Origin: Zasmidium citrigriseum
Lineage: Eukaryota > Ascomycota > Dothideomycetes > Mycosphaerellales > Mycosphaerellaceae
DNA: 64,000 nucleotides
Assembly (NCBI GenBank): GCA_002786025.1
Contig: NHNW01000044.1
Location: 62,001 to 126,000, forward strand
Reading direction: 5' to 3'
Under the pieces are notes generated by a model. The model was given only the letters and a program-made list of their open reading frames with translations, searched no databases and was not told where the DNA came from. Both the position numbers and the translations under genes were made by a program. The first letter of the stretch is position 1. The number at the start of each line of letters is the position of its first letter. Shown in pieces: positions 1 to 10,120 of this stretch.

Positions 1-618
1 CCTGCTCCAGCTGAGCGTGAAACTGTAGCTCTTGACGCCGAGAGCCGCAATCCTAGCAATGTCTTGCTTGTAGAGGTAATAATTGTTGTTCGTCACATCG
101 GCAGAGTAGTTGTTGACGACGTAGTTCGGTACTCGAGGGAGTTTATCCCAGATCGAAGGACCTTTTCAGTCAGAATGCTAGACTTGAGATTGTGATATGT
201 GATCTTGGGTGGACTTACCACGTCCATCAGCCTTAACACCCCCTTCAATCTGATAGCTCGCCCCCGCAACACCCCACCAGAAATCCTTAGGGAAACTCCA
301 ACTCTCATTCATCGCCGTCTCGAAAACTTCCTGTCCCGTCGGAAAGGGCGAGTAATACAACGGCGGTGGACGGATCAACTCGTTCGATGGGACAGGTGTT
401 GGCGAGACGGTCGTCGTGGTTGCGGCTTCTTGGACAGGTCCGATGCGGAGATTCCAGTAGTCTTCGACGTTGACGGCTAGACTGGTAGCGAAGAGGGTTG
501 GGTTAGGGATTTGGGTGTTGTTGGCTGTGGCGGAAGGGGCGATGGATTCGGTGAAGTTTTGGGCGGTTGTGACTTGCAGGGTTTTGAGGGTGAGGAGGAG
601 GAGGGTGGGGAGGGACAT
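1..618 (-). CDS. GH1 beta-glucosidase, N-terminal part (runs off window)
   Basis: This is a secreted glycoside hydrolase family 1 enzyme, which would release glucose from beta-glucosides. The ATG at 618 opens a hydrophobic signal peptide (LPTLLLLTLKTLQVTTAQ), followed by a Ser/Thr/Pro-rich stretch of about 100 residues. Next comes the GH1 N-terminal hallmark FWWGVAGASYQIEG. Exon 1 is 219-618. A 57 nt intron at 162-218 (GTAAGT...AAAAG) leads to exon 2, 1-161, which reads GPSIWDKLPRVPNY and then SADVTNNNYYLYKQD, the usual GH1 continuation. The gene continues beyond base 1, so the catalytic glutamates are not visible. The long linker before the GH1 core is longer than in cytosolic GH1 enzymes. 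The family call is firm; the substrate is not known. Confidence 0.85.
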
Positions 619-1169
619 TTTGGGTCTGGTGTGTTCGATGGGACATACGAAAGACAGGCAGGAAATTATGAGAGGGGAACATGGTATTTAAACAAATCGA
701 CAAACCTGCATCCCCACAGCACGGCAGCGGGGTTTCCTGAGAAACATTGCGTGAGGTCGGAGGAGCACCTGCATCGTCGGTCAAGCCTAGCGGTAAAGAG
801 TTAGTCAAGTCGAGAAGTGGACGAATTGCAGGACGATGATGAAATGCCAATGCTGCGGCATGAAGAGGTGGCTGCGGGAGCTTGCATCCCCGCACGTGGA
901 GTGCAGTTCTCCTCAGGAACAATGACCACCGACTGTTTACCCGGGTTGGGGCCGTAAACGATCGATACGGTGGGAAGATTGCGATCAGACTCGTGATCTC
1001 TGAGAGAGGGTGGATGGAAGTTCGCACCGTGTTCCGTGAGGATCCAATCGTTCTCATATAACTTTTGTGTCGTATATCTCTACAAGATGTCTGGTTCAAT
1101 GTCCAGGCTTCAATCCTTTGTCAAGGGCAGCATCTTGAAAGGGCAGTGAGAACGAAGCAGTGTCTTCTT
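619..1169. promoter_or_regulatory. Intergenic, GH1 promoter side
   Basis: This 551 bp stretch lies between the GH1 start and the end of the aminoadipate reductase gene. A TATA-like TTTAAAT lies on the minus strand near 686-697, about 75 bp before the GH1 ATG. I see no gene here. Confidence 0.4.
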
Positions 1170-4100
1170 CTAGGACGAGCTTCCACCACGGCCGCCGACC
1201 TTGTTAAGTGCTTCGACTTGCTCCTTGGTCAGACTGATCGATGGCAATGGTGTTCCTTGACTTGTTGGAGGCGGCATGAAATTGCGATCAATCAGGAACT
1301 TCAAGTACGCTCCAATTGCCTCCTTGGTGACCGTCGGAGGAGCAGCCCTAGGGGACAGTCGCTTGTCCATTTGCACAGCACGTTGAGCGTTGCTGTCGTC
1401 CAAATTCGGCGCCTTGGTAGCTGCAGGCAGATCTCCAGTCACCATGTGGTACAGACCAAGCAGCGCCAGCTCGTCTTTGCCAGCCTCGACGTATTGTTCT
1501 ACTTTGCGCTTCCAGGACTCATACGGCTCGAGCGGGACGTTGTAGCCGTACTCTTCGAGGATGCTGAGATACTCGTTGAAAGTCAGACGCGGTCGAGCAT
1601 CGATGTGTGATACCGTGTTGGTCTCTCCGTACACGGATACAGAGTTCACCACATGAGCAACACGAGTGACGGGGACCATGTTGATCGTGTTCTGAACATC
1701 AGGCCTTGCACCGACTTGTACGCAACCCTTGAGCATACGGATCAAAAAGTCGTCCGTATTGGTCACTCCGTTCACGGGATCACCCAAGACATACCCTGGA
1801 CGGATAATGGTGGCGTTCAAACCACGGCTGCATGCCTCGCGAATGAGCTGTTCCGAGACCCATTTGCTTTGGCCGTAGCCAGTCCCGAGGCCTTGCCGGC
1901 TGCCCTCAAGAGGATCAGACTCCAGCACAGGCTGACCTGCTTCTGATTGTTGAATGTAGTGGTCCGTGTCGAGGGCACTGGTGGAGCTGATGAAGGAGAG
2001 ACGCTTGGCTTTGCCCGTTGCGCAGAGCTTGATGGCTTCGATCGTGCTTGTCACGTTGGCTGCTTTGAGATTCTCATATGGCATGAGCCAATGGACCCGG
2101 GCGCCGTTGTGAATGATCATGTCGTAGTCTTCCGTGACTTTCTTGTAGTCCGCATCGCTCAAGCCTAAGCGCGGCTTCTCGAGGTCTCCAAGTGCAACTT
2201 CAAGGATGCCTTCAGTCACCCACCATTCTTGCCAAAGACCGTACGCAGTGCAGGTCTGTCGGATTCTGTCCAGACCTGCTGCAACAGTAGGCGCGCGTAC
2301 ATGAGCCAGGACATGCTGTGTTGGCGAGCGCATGAGGAGGTCGTGTAGCAAGTAGGCGCCGAGGAATCCAGTGGCTCCAGTAAGGAGCACATTGACCCCA
2401 TCGTCCCATGAACTTCTAAGTCCACTCTGGAACGACTTCGGAAGGTGCTCGATCTGCTTCGGCAGATCATTTGCGTAATGCTCAGTCTGCTGTTCGTCTG
2501 CTTCCTCTGTAGCGTCTAGACGGAGACCGACTGGATCTAACGATCGGTCGATGTACTTTGCAACACTCTTGAGTGTCGGCTGCCCTCCTGCCATGATAGA
2601 CATAGGCAGGTTTGCGCCTGCCCACTTGCGGTTGATTTTGGGCACGATCTGTACGGTCATGATACTGTCGCCACCAAGATCGTAGAAACTTGCATCACGT
2701 GGCAGTGTTTCGGATGTATGATTTCGAGACTTGAGGTGAGAAGCCCAGATCTCGGCAAGGGCGTTTTCAGTCTCTGTACGAGACTCAATGTCGGCAGCCT
2801 TAGGCATGGAACTCAGTAGCTCGGCAGCTTCGGGGAACGGAAGAGCTCGCTTGTCGACTTTGCCGTTGGGTGTGAGTGGCAAGCGGAGCATGGGGATGAA
2901 GAGTGTGGGCACAGCGTATGTTGGTACCTTCTTCTTCAACAGCTCTCGAGCATCGGAGGTCAAGAGCTCGAAGATCTTCATCCGCTCCCCTACACCATGC
3001 GTCTCTTTCGCAGATGTGCGACGGCGGGGAGTGCCACTTGGTTGGAGGAAGCCATTTGACGACTGACGCTGGGCTTTCTCTTCTTGCTCATTATACCATT
3101 CCCTCCACTTCTGCATGTCAGGGACGTAGTAAGAGACAAGGATCTGCTCCTCGTTGTGATCACGCTTGACCAGTGTCACATTCTCACGTATCAGAGGATG
3201 TTGACTGAGGTGAGTGTCGATTTCGCCCAGCTCGATGCGGAATCCACGAATCTTGACTTGATCATCGGCACGTCCAACACACTCGACGTTTCCATCCGGC
3301 ATGTATCGTCCAAGATCTCCTGAGCGGTACATCCGGTCTCGCGGGCCACGGTATTGTTCCCTCCACGGCTCCTTCGTACCGGCAGCAGCGACTCGCTTGT
3401 TGTCTTCATCGACCCACTTCTGGTTGTCAACGAACCAGTTCCACTTGAACTTTTCTGCGTTTTTTTCTGGGTCACCAAGGTAGCCCTCTGCCAGACCTCC
3501 CGCTCGAACGTAGATTTCACCAATCTCGCCGACTTCGCATTGCCTCTGCTTGTTCTCGCGATCCACAACGAGGAGCTGGACGTCGAGCATGCCCCTACCA
3601 GCCGGAATGACATCGCCCATCTTATCAAGATAGCCCGCATCTTCATTGAGAGACGGGATCTCGTAGTAGCTGACAGCTCGCTGGGTTTCTGTGGTGCCGT
3701 ACATGTTCTTGATCCTGCAGTTGGGTGCAAGTTGCTGCAGTCGACGGCAATCACGCTTCAACAGAACATCGCCGACGAAGAATGCGGCGTGGAGACTCTC
3801 GACCTTGGGCTCGGTGCTGCCAAGGAGGATCTGTCCCATAGCCGGCGTGAGATGCGTGACACTGATGCTGTTGTCGCTAGCCCACTTTGCCAATCGGTCA
3901 AAGGTGATGTCTTCAGCAGGTGGAACAATCAAGCTGGCTCCAAGGAAGAGAGGTGTGAAGATGTCTCGCTGGATCGGATCGTGGGCGATTCCACTCAGCA
4001 TTGAGAAACGCTCCTTGTCTGTCAGGTTGAATCGTTGTGACATCCAGGGAAAGTAGTACGCCAGAGAGAAATGGCGTCCCTGGACACCCTTTGGCCGACC

Positions 4101-4742
4101 TTCAGATCCCGATGTGAATGATAAAGTTGGGACGCTGTCGGGTCCCACGAGAACGCCTGGTAAAGTCTCCTTCTTGGCGACTTCATTCTGAAGGCAATCT
4201 GCTCCACCACTCAACGATCCTCCCACAACGGAGCCATCGTTCTGCAACTTCAAAGCCGGCACTTCGGTTCGTAGCTGGAGTTTGTCGGTGATGAAAGCTC
4301 TGACGGTCTCGTGAAGGGGTCCAGCATCCCTGATGGCCTTGTCGATGTTGATCAAAGCTCGTGGTTGAGCAACCTCAAGGTAGATGATCTGTCGGTCTGG
4401 AGGATAGGCGGGATCAATGACACTGAAAGTTGCTCCTGCCTTTAGGACACCCATGACTGCCACGACCAAATCCACGCCTCTGTGGGCATAGACCATGACT
4501 ACTTCTCCTCGTTGGACGCCATTGCTGACCAGGTGATGAGCGACGATATTCGATGACTCGTTGATGGTCTTGTAGGTGAACTCTCGTCTGGGGGAAGTTG
4601 ATGAGGCAGTCTCGACTACGCAAGAGCGATCGGGATGCTTGGCTGCGTTGGCCGCGAAAATCTCGTGAATGGCTCCTCGATAGTCGGACCAATGCAGGTC
4701 GGACGTTGGATCCGGTCGTACATCCTTGGGATCCAGCGCCAT
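1170..4742 (-). CDS. LYS2: L-aminoadipate-semialdehyde dehydrogenase (alpha-aminoadipate reductase)
   Basis: It reduces alpha-aminoadipate to the semialdehyde using ATP and NADPH, in the fungal lysine pathway. The single exon encodes 1190 residues. In order these are an NRPS-type adenylation domain (SFTSGSEGRPKG near 215, MYGTTETQRAVSY, RSGDLGRY), a carrier domain with LGGDSI whose Ser693 takes phosphopantetheine, and a thioester-reductase domain starting with NVLLTGATGFLG near 782 and ending in GGRGGSSS. The frame extends 7 codons upstream to a TTG, but the first ATG is at 4742 in a good context (AAAATGGCG). Against yeast Lys2 (1392 residues) the match begins at the PDPT..LHW segment, so about 220 N-terminal condensation-like residues are absent. 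The carrier still needs a phosphopantetheinyl transferase (Lys5 type), which is not in this window. It is divergently arranged with the RBR gene. Confidence 0.97.
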   Translation of the reverse strand: MALDPKDVRPDPTSDLHWSDYRGAIHEIFAANAAKHPDRSCVVETASSTSPRREFTYKTINESSNIVAHHLVSNGVQRGEVVMVYAHRGVDLVVAVMGVLKAGATFSVIDPAYPPDRQIIYLEVAQPRALINIDKAIRDAGPLHETVRAFITDKLQLRTEVPALKLQNDGSVVGGSLSGGADCLQNEVAKKETLPGVLVGPDSVPTLSFTSGSEGRPKGVQGRHFSLAYYFPWMSQRFNLTDKERFSMLSGIAHDPIQRDIFTPLFLGASLIVPPAEDITFDRLAKWASDNSISVTHLTPAMGQILLGSTEPKVESLHAAFFVGDVLLKRDCRRLQQLAPNCRIKNMYGTTETQRAVSYYEIPSLNEDAGYLDKMGDVIPAGRGMLDVQLLVVDRENKQRQCEVGEIGEIYVRAGGLAEGYLGDPEKNAEKFKWNWFVDNQKWVDEDNKRVAAAGTKEPWREQYRGPRDRMYRSGDLGRYMPDGNVECVGRADDQVKIRGFRIELGEIDTHLSQHPLIRENVTLVKRDHNEEQILVSYYVPDMQKWREWYNEQEEKAQRQSSNGFLQPSGTPRRRTSAKETHGVGERMKIFELLTSDARELLKKKVPTYAVPTLFIPMLRLPLTPNGKVDKRALPFPEAAELLSSMPKAADIESRTETENALAEIWASHLKSRNHTSETLPRDASFYDLGGDSIMTVQIVPKINRKWAGANLPMSIMAGGQPTLKSVAKYIDRSLDPVGLRLDATEEADEQQTEHYANDLPKQIEHLPKSFQSGLRSSWDDGVNVLLTGATGFLGAYLLHDLLMRSPTQHVLAHVRAPTVAAGLDRIRQTCTAYGLWQEWWVTEGILEVALGDLEKPRLGLSDADYKKVTEDYDMIIHNGARVHWLMPYENLKAANVTSTIEAIKLCATGKAKRLSFISSTSALDTDHYIQQSEAGQPVLESDPLEGSRQGLGTGYGQSKWVSEQLIREACSRGLNATIIRPGYVLGDPVNGVTNTDDFLIRMLKGCVQVGARPDVQNTINMVPVTRVAHVVNSVSVYGETNTVSHIDARPRLTFNEYLSILEEYGYNVPLEPYESWKRKVEQYVEAGKDELALLGLYHMVTGDLPAATKAPNLDDSNAQRAVQMDKRLSPRAAPPTVTKEAIGAYLKFLIDRNFMPPPTSQGTPLPSISLTKEQVEALNKVGGRGGSSS

Positions 4743-5146
4743 TTTGCGTGATGTGAAGGACAATGATGTCTATCGAGGGAAATTTGGGCGTCTCAGAGAA
4801 ATGGAGTCATTGATGATGTGAGTCCCATGCGGCGAATCTTCGGCCAGTCTCAGATGCTGCACTTCCTGTGCGGTTTTCACAAGATCAACGAGAGGTGAGT
4901 GAATCAACAACAAATTGTATCGTCTACACCGACATCGCAGCCACCACCGATGCTCATTTTGACTTCATCTCCTGCGCACCGGGGCGTAGCTTTTTTCGCT
5001 AGTGCTGCACAGGACGGGAGCTAGCTTGATGCAGAATGGCTCCCGGCGTTGTGCAAGGATACAAGTTCGACATCCAGCTCACCTTCTGACCTCCTGCTTT
5101 ACTGTAGCTTCAGAGCCTGCCAAGCACCTGCTGCTCCATCGCGACC
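4743..5146. promoter_or_regulatory. Divergent promoter LYS2 / RBR gene
   Basis: This 404 bp region separates two divergently transcribed genes. I see no open frame that could hold the missing N-terminal part of Lys2, and no motif I would name. Confidence 0.4.
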
Positions 5147-7018
5147 ATGGTCACGGCTAGCATCAGTGGTCGCAGCCGCCATGGCAGCAGGTCGATGCGG
5201 GCTCATCGATCCAAGGCGGCCCCCAAGCATCGCACACCGAAGCCAGCAGAGGACGAAGTGGCACCGAAGCCTGATCTTGAAGAACTGCGACGAAGACGAG
5301 TAGCCTACCTCACCGTTCCTCCCGAGATGCGAAGAAGAGTGACAACACCGGCTGAACCCAAAAAGCAATCAAAAGAGTCGACGCTGTCTTCAAGAACTTC
5401 TTCAGGTGAACACAGACGACGTCGAAAGAAGCATCATAGCAGCTCGGGAAAGGCTGAGAAGAGCAGTGGCGCGTCGCGAAGTAGGACAGAGAACTATGTA
5501 TATGCTACACCGGCGCCATCACGGTCTTCGGAAAGCAGGGAGCGTGAGGATGAGAAGCACAGATCAGACCCAAGTAGGCGGTCTACGCGATCGAATCCCT
5601 CGAAACGACATAGCCTGCCTACTGTGATTGAGGCTGAGGTCACACCCGATGATAGCATCTCACAAGTCGGGTTGCGCCCTGCGAGAAGGTCGACCAAGTC
5701 GTCTTCGAGTCCTCGGTCATCATTGAAGAGGGCCAGCACCTCTTCTGCGAAGCTTGCTTCTATCAACGAGCACGGAGAAGCAAAGGCCCCAGAGACCACC
5801 TCGCGTCGATCGAGTAAACGAGACTCGACGCCATCTTTGATAGGCTCCATGTTCCGCCGCAACACGGAACCTGCAATTCCTGTTACCCCAAAACTGGTCG
5901 AATGCCTAACATGCGCCTCTGACGACGTGCCATCCAACAAGTCCGTCAAGCTGGCCTGCGGACATCGAATGTGCCACGATTGTCTGAAACACGTGTTTGA
6001 AATGTCTGTCAAAGATCCGGCTATGATGCCGCCGAGATGTTGTACTAACGACCACATACCGTTGAAACATGTCGACAAGCTATTTGATCTCAAATTCAAG
6101 ATGTTGTGGAACCGCAAATACCAGGAATACCACACGAAGAATAGGATATATTGCCCGGCACCGAAGTGCGGTGAATGGATCAAGCCAAACCATGTTCACT
6201 CTTATCATGGCAGGAAGTACGCCCAATGTCCTAAATGCAGCACTAAAGTTTGCATTCTATGCAACGGAAAGCTACACAAGTCCCGGGAGTGCCCGAAGGA
6301 CCCAGAGATCGCCAAACTGGTCGAACAAGCAAAGGAGAAAGGTTGGCAAACATGCTACAGCTGCCATGCCATGGTCGAACTCAAAGAAGGTTGCAATCAT
6401 ATGACTTGTCGCTGCACGGCCGAGTTTTGCATGATCTGCGGCTCGAAATGGAAGACTTGCGAATGCCCGTGGTTCAACTACAGCCAGCTACCGGATCCAG
6501 ATCGACTGAACGAATGGCGGATACCAGAACCGATACAGGTCATCTACCGGAGGGCTTTCGGTGCACCTGAGCCAGCTGAGCAGCCTCCACCTCCTCCACC
6601 AAATGATCCACCACGACAGAACAATCGGCGCAGACAGCCGACGTACACAGAAGAGATCGATCAACGGCGACGTCAGGAGCGTCTCGACGAGGATCTGGCG
6701 AGGAGAATGCAGCTCGCAAGTCTACTCGAGCCCGAGGATGAACGCCAAGCACGTCGAAGGGCTGATCTGGAGACTTGGGGCCTTGGAAATGCTGCTGGCC
6801 ATTTCCTCAATCAAGACTTTGTACAGAACGCTGCGAATGTGGTGATGAGTGCTTTTGGAGATGCTGCGTTGGGAAGAAGGGGCGATCGTGCTTCTGGGAG
6901 AAGAAGGAGGCCGAGGAATCAGCAGCAGGATGCTGGCGATGCTGGCTTGCCGGCTAATTTCCTTGGGGATGAGAGTGTTCTTGGTGTTGGACCCGCGGGT
7001 GGGAGGCCGCCGAGCTGA
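5147..7018 (+). CDS. RBR (RING-in-between-RING) E3 ubiquitin ligase
   Basis: A 623-residue single-exon protein. RBR ligases take ubiquitin from an E2 onto their own cysteine and pass it to the substrate. Residues 1-245 are basic and Ser/Arg-rich, probably disordered. RING1 starts near 252 (ECLTCASDDV, CGHRMCHDC). The IBR zinc domain follows (YCPAPKCGEW, CPKCSTKVCILCNGKLH). RING2 is near 400-430, with GCNHMTC; the first cysteine there, Cys416, sits where RBR enzymes have the catalytic cysteine. The tail has a poly-Pro run and an Arg/Gln-rich, partly helical segment. The ATG at 5147 is the first in frame. It could equally be described as an IBR-domain protein of the Ariadne-like group; the substrate is unknown. 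Confidence 0.93.
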   Translation: MVTASISGRSRHGSRSMRAHRSKAAPKHRTPKPAEDEVAPKPDLEELRRRRVAYLTVPPEMRRRVTTPAEPKKQSKESTLSSRTSSGEHRRRRKKHHSSSGKAEKSSGASRSRTENYVYATPAPSRSSESREREDEKHRSDPSRRSTRSNPSKRHSLPTVIEAEVTPDDSISQVGLRPARRSTKSSSSPRSSLKRASTSSAKLASINEHGEAKAPETTSRRSSKRDSTPSLIGSMFRRNTEPAIPVTPKLVECLTCASDDVPSNKSVKLACGHRMCHDCLKHVFEMSVKDPAMMPPRCCTNDHIPLKHVDKLFDLKFKMLWNRKYQEYHTKNRIYCPAPKCGEWIKPNHVHSYHGRKYAQCPKCSTKVCILCNGKLHKSRECPKDPEIAKLVEQAKEKGWQTCYSCHAMVELKEGCNHMTCRCTAEFCMICGSKWKTCECPWFNYSQLPDPDRLNEWRIPEPIQVIYRRAFGAPEPAEQPPPPPPNDPPRQNNRRRQPTYTEEIDQRRRQERLDEDLARRMQLASLLEPEDERQARRRADLETWGLGNAAGHFLNQDFVQNAANVVMSAFGDAALGRRGDRASGRRRRPRNQQQDAGDAGLPANFLGDESVLGVGPAGGRPPS

Positions 7019-7423
7019 TGGTGAGGCATTCCAGTGACAGAATCTTCAGGGAAGGGACGATATTCACGATTTACGAGAGCGCCGTGCGTATCCAACGAGT
7101 AATACCGACTCTACGATGTATGATAACGACAGAAGAATACCCACCAGCAAGACGTTCTCTATGAAATATCTTCGAAGAGCATGATCGAACATTTTGGACC
7201 GCTTGTCGAGCTTGAGGCGACGGAAGTGGAAGGAAGAAGGTTGCTGCGTGCAGATTCGTCCTATAGAGCGCCACCGAAGAAGCTGAGCTTGCTCATCGCC
7301 TGGACGGGCCTACCAGACACCTCGTGAGCGGCACGAGGCAACGACGGGTCACCGCTTCTACTGATTTCCCAGTCCAAACGGTACCCATCTTCGACTCCTG
7401 AGAGTCACGCATTAGGAGGCGCT
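7019..7423. other. Intergenic, no gene seen
   Basis: 405 bp between the RBR gene and the HET gene. It holds the 3' end of one and the promoter of the other. I see no motif to name. Confidence 0.35.
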
Positions 7424-10120
7424 ATGTTTTCTAAGGCCTGGTCTTCACGGCGTCAAGCTAAATCAAAGTCGACGAGCTCTCACGAGGCTGCATCATTTCA
7501 GCCTCTTGACACAAATGCAATCAAGATCACGGAAGTTGCGAAAGATGAGAGAGAAGGGGCATCAATCTACTCGCCTTTACCCAACGAGACTTGCATCAGG
7601 CTGATCAAACGCGAGGGCGTCGATGGAGATGGACGGCTCAAGATCACTCTCACGACTGTAGATCTCGACGCTCAGCAGAGGCAATCGCCTTACGCGCCCC
7701 AAGACCGAAAGACGTCCTCACTGGACTGGCCCATGTTTCACTGTCTCTCTTACACCTGGGGCAACCCTCACGCCAATGGAAACGGCTTTCGCAACGCCTT
7801 CCATACCCGCGAGGACGAATATTCCGACAGCAACTTGACCGAGATCCTCTGCAACGGCATAGTCCACAGAATTAAGAAGAACCTTCACGATTTCCTTATG
7901 CAACCTCCTGACCCATGGACGAATAGCATACGCAACCGACGCCATCCCCAGACAGGCAGGATTCTGCTTCATGACAGAGCCGGAGCGCCCGGCATGCTTC
8001 ACACATACGTTGGGTTTGGAGATGATGTGGATTGCCAGGATAATCATGGACAGACTCCTTTGCATTTGGCCGCACGACTCGGGAATGTTGAGAGTGTTGT
8101 GATACTGCTGAAGGGAGGTGCTGACATTCATTTGAAAGATCGTAATGGGAAGACAGCGGAAGATCTGGCACGTCACCATGGAAATAGGGATGTCAAACGG
8201 ATTTTGAAGGAAGCCAGGAAGAAAGGGACAGAGTACTTGACTGCACGTATCCCACCGTCCACGCTTGAGAGTCCCGACGACTATATCTGGATCGACGCTC
8301 TTTGCATCGATCAGAGCAATCTTGATGAACGAGCCTCGCAAGTTGCGATCATGGACAAGATCTATTCCAAGGCGGCGTATACGATCGTCTGGCTCGGGAA
8401 CGAAGACGAACATACCGCACCTGCTCTCTCTGCGATCCAGAAGCTGTCGACCTTTGGCGAGCAATACGTCAGCAGCGATTTGGTCCCTTACCGCAGTCAT
8501 TCCCCTGAGCAGTACGAACGCTACTCGATTCCCTACATTTCGGACGCCGAATGGACAGGTCTAGCTGCATTGTTCCTACGCCAATGGTTCAGACGAATAT
8601 GGATCGTGCAAGAAGCAGTGCTCTCCAGCGGTATCATCATGCGCTGCGGGAGCTCAAGAATCCAATGGCCGGCTCTTTGTCGAGTGGCATCGGTGCTGTA
8701 TCAACGAGCTGAAGCTCTTGGCCAGGATCCATCGACCGTCTTCGTGCCCATCGAAGAGAATGCATGCGGGATTTCTTACCACCTCGAGGTCGTCAACTCG
8801 CTGCGGCAGACAGTCCTCAGTAGACAACGAGAGGGAACAGCGCTTGCCGAAACGGATGTCTTCGACTTCTACAATCTTGGTAATATTGGTACGGTTTTCA
8901 ACGCGAGTGAGCCAAGAGATAAAGTCTACGCTCTTTTGCCGATGGCTAAGATTCATTATGGCCACAGGCTCCCCATAGTTCCCTCGTACAAGATCACGAC
9001 GGCGGAGTGCTATGCAAGGTTCGCGATATTGCAGCTTCAGGCCACCGGGAATCTACAGGTTTTGACACACAATCCGGATGTGTCCATGAAAAAGATCAGG
9101 GAACTTCCTTCTTGGGTGCCTGATTACAGCGTCAATGCGGCTACACCGCTGCGCACGGAATGGCAGTGTCGGCATGCGTCTGTGTTTCCTGATGGGATGC
9201 AGCTGCATGCCGAGTTGTCTGAAGACTGTACGTCTCTGAGGTTGAGGGGCTTTCGAATCGGCACCGTGGAGCACACAGCAGCACCGCGAGCCTACAGATC
9301 CGGTCGAAAAAAGTTTGAGCTCGATGAGAGTTGGTTTGACTTGCTAGACCACGTCTCTTATGCACATGGTCAGGGGCTGGGAGAAGTCTTATGGAGGACA
9401 CTATGTGCCAATGCCGGTCTTGACAAAAGAGATACGGCGATATTCCCGGCTCCGGAGAGCTTTGGAGAGATGTTCAAGCGTGTGCTGTGTGCTATGATCT
9501 GTAACGAACCCGAGATCTGTGTTCGCGAAAAACAGGGGGAACGGGAGAGTACCATTGAGCTTGCTGGACTTCTTGCGACGGCGGCGAGGATTCAAGATCT
9601 CGCGGATGATCCCCCAGGTTCAGAGATTCGAGCAGGACCGGATGAGGACATAATGGCGAAGATGGGCGACGAACTACCTTCCATCGAACGAGACATCAAC
9701 GGCGAACATTTCGACAGTGTGCGCCACCTTCTCCCAAAACTGGAGGCCTTACGGCAGGCTGGCAATGAGGACTGCATTCCAAGCACCGCTGACGTTGCCG
9801 AGTATTTTGCAGCAGGTGCTCATCCGCTTCGACTGCCTGATGGTGTAGTCCACACGATCCCCGGCTGCGAACCGTTCCTCAATGCACATGCTCATGCGTA
9901 TAGTGGACGGAGGCTTTTCACGACCAGTGATGGAGAGCTCGCCCTAGGACCTGCGTCTGTTCAGACGGGGGATGAGCTTTGGTTTGTGCATGGGTTTGGG
10001 GAGACGATGGTTTTGCGAAAGAGAGAGGGAGATGGGGAGTATGAGTATGTTGGGGAGGCGTATGTGCACAATGAGGGGAGTGTGAGTGAGGGTACGTTGC
10101 GGGAGGTCACTCTCGTCTGA
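7424..10120 (+). CDS. HET domain protein with internal ankyrin repeats
   Basis: An 898-residue single-exon protein of the heterokaryon incompatibility (HET, PF06985) type. These proteins trigger cell death or related responses in non-self recognition. HET motif I (HCLSYTWGNP) is near residue 107, then LCNGIVHRIKKNLHDFL. Motif II (YIWIDALCIDQ) is near 288, followed by ERASQVAIMDKIY and YTIVWLG, and later RQWFRRIWIVQE. About 70 residues between motifs I and II form two ankyrin repeats (DNHGQTPLHLAARLGN, DRNGKTAEDLARHHGN), so the HET domain is split by a repeat insert. The long C-terminal part (390-898) matches the usual poorly conserved HET tail and ends in a segment like those often found there (GDELWFVHGF). 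No signal peptide or membrane segment is seen. Its role in incompatibility is inferred from the family only. Confidence 0.9.
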   Translation: MFSKAWSSRRQAKSKSTSSHEAASFQPLDTNAIKITEVAKDEREGASIYSPLPNETCIRLIKREGVDGDGRLKITLTTVDLDAQQRQSPYAPQDRKTSSLDWPMFHCLSYTWGNPHANGNGFRNAFHTREDEYSDSNLTEILCNGIVHRIKKNLHDFLMQPPDPWTNSIRNRRHPQTGRILLHDRAGAPGMLHTYVGFGDDVDCQDNHGQTPLHLAARLGNVESVVILLKGGADIHLKDRNGKTAEDLARHHGNRDVKRILKEARKKGTEYLTARIPPSTLESPDDYIWIDALCIDQSNLDERASQVAIMDKIYSKAAYTIVWLGNEDEHTAPALSAIQKLSTFGEQYVSSDLVPYRSHSPEQYERYSIPYISDAEWTGLAALFLRQWFRRIWIVQEAVLSSGIIMRCGSSRIQWPALCRVASVLYQRAEALGQDPSTVFVPIEENACGISYHLEVVNSLRQTVLSRQREGTALAETDVFDFYNLGNIGTVFNASEPRDKVYALLPMAKIHYGHRLPIVPSYKITTAECYARFAILQLQATGNLQVLTHNPDVSMKKIRELPSWVPDYSVNAATPLRTEWQCRHASVFPDGMQLHAELSEDCTSLRLRGFRIGTVEHTAAPRAYRSGRKKFELDESWFDLLDHVSYAHGQGLGEVLWRTLCANAGLDKRDTAIFPAPESFGEMFKRVLCAMICNEPEICVREKQGERESTIELAGLLATAARIQDLADDPPGSEIRAGPDEDIMAKMGDELPSIERDINGEHFDSVRHLLPKLEALRQAGNEDCIPSTADVAEYFAAGAHPLRLPDGVVHTIPGCEPFLNAHAHAYSGRRLFTTSDGELALGPASVQTGDELWFVHGFGETMVLRKREGDGEYEYVGEAYVHNEGSVSEGTLREVTLV

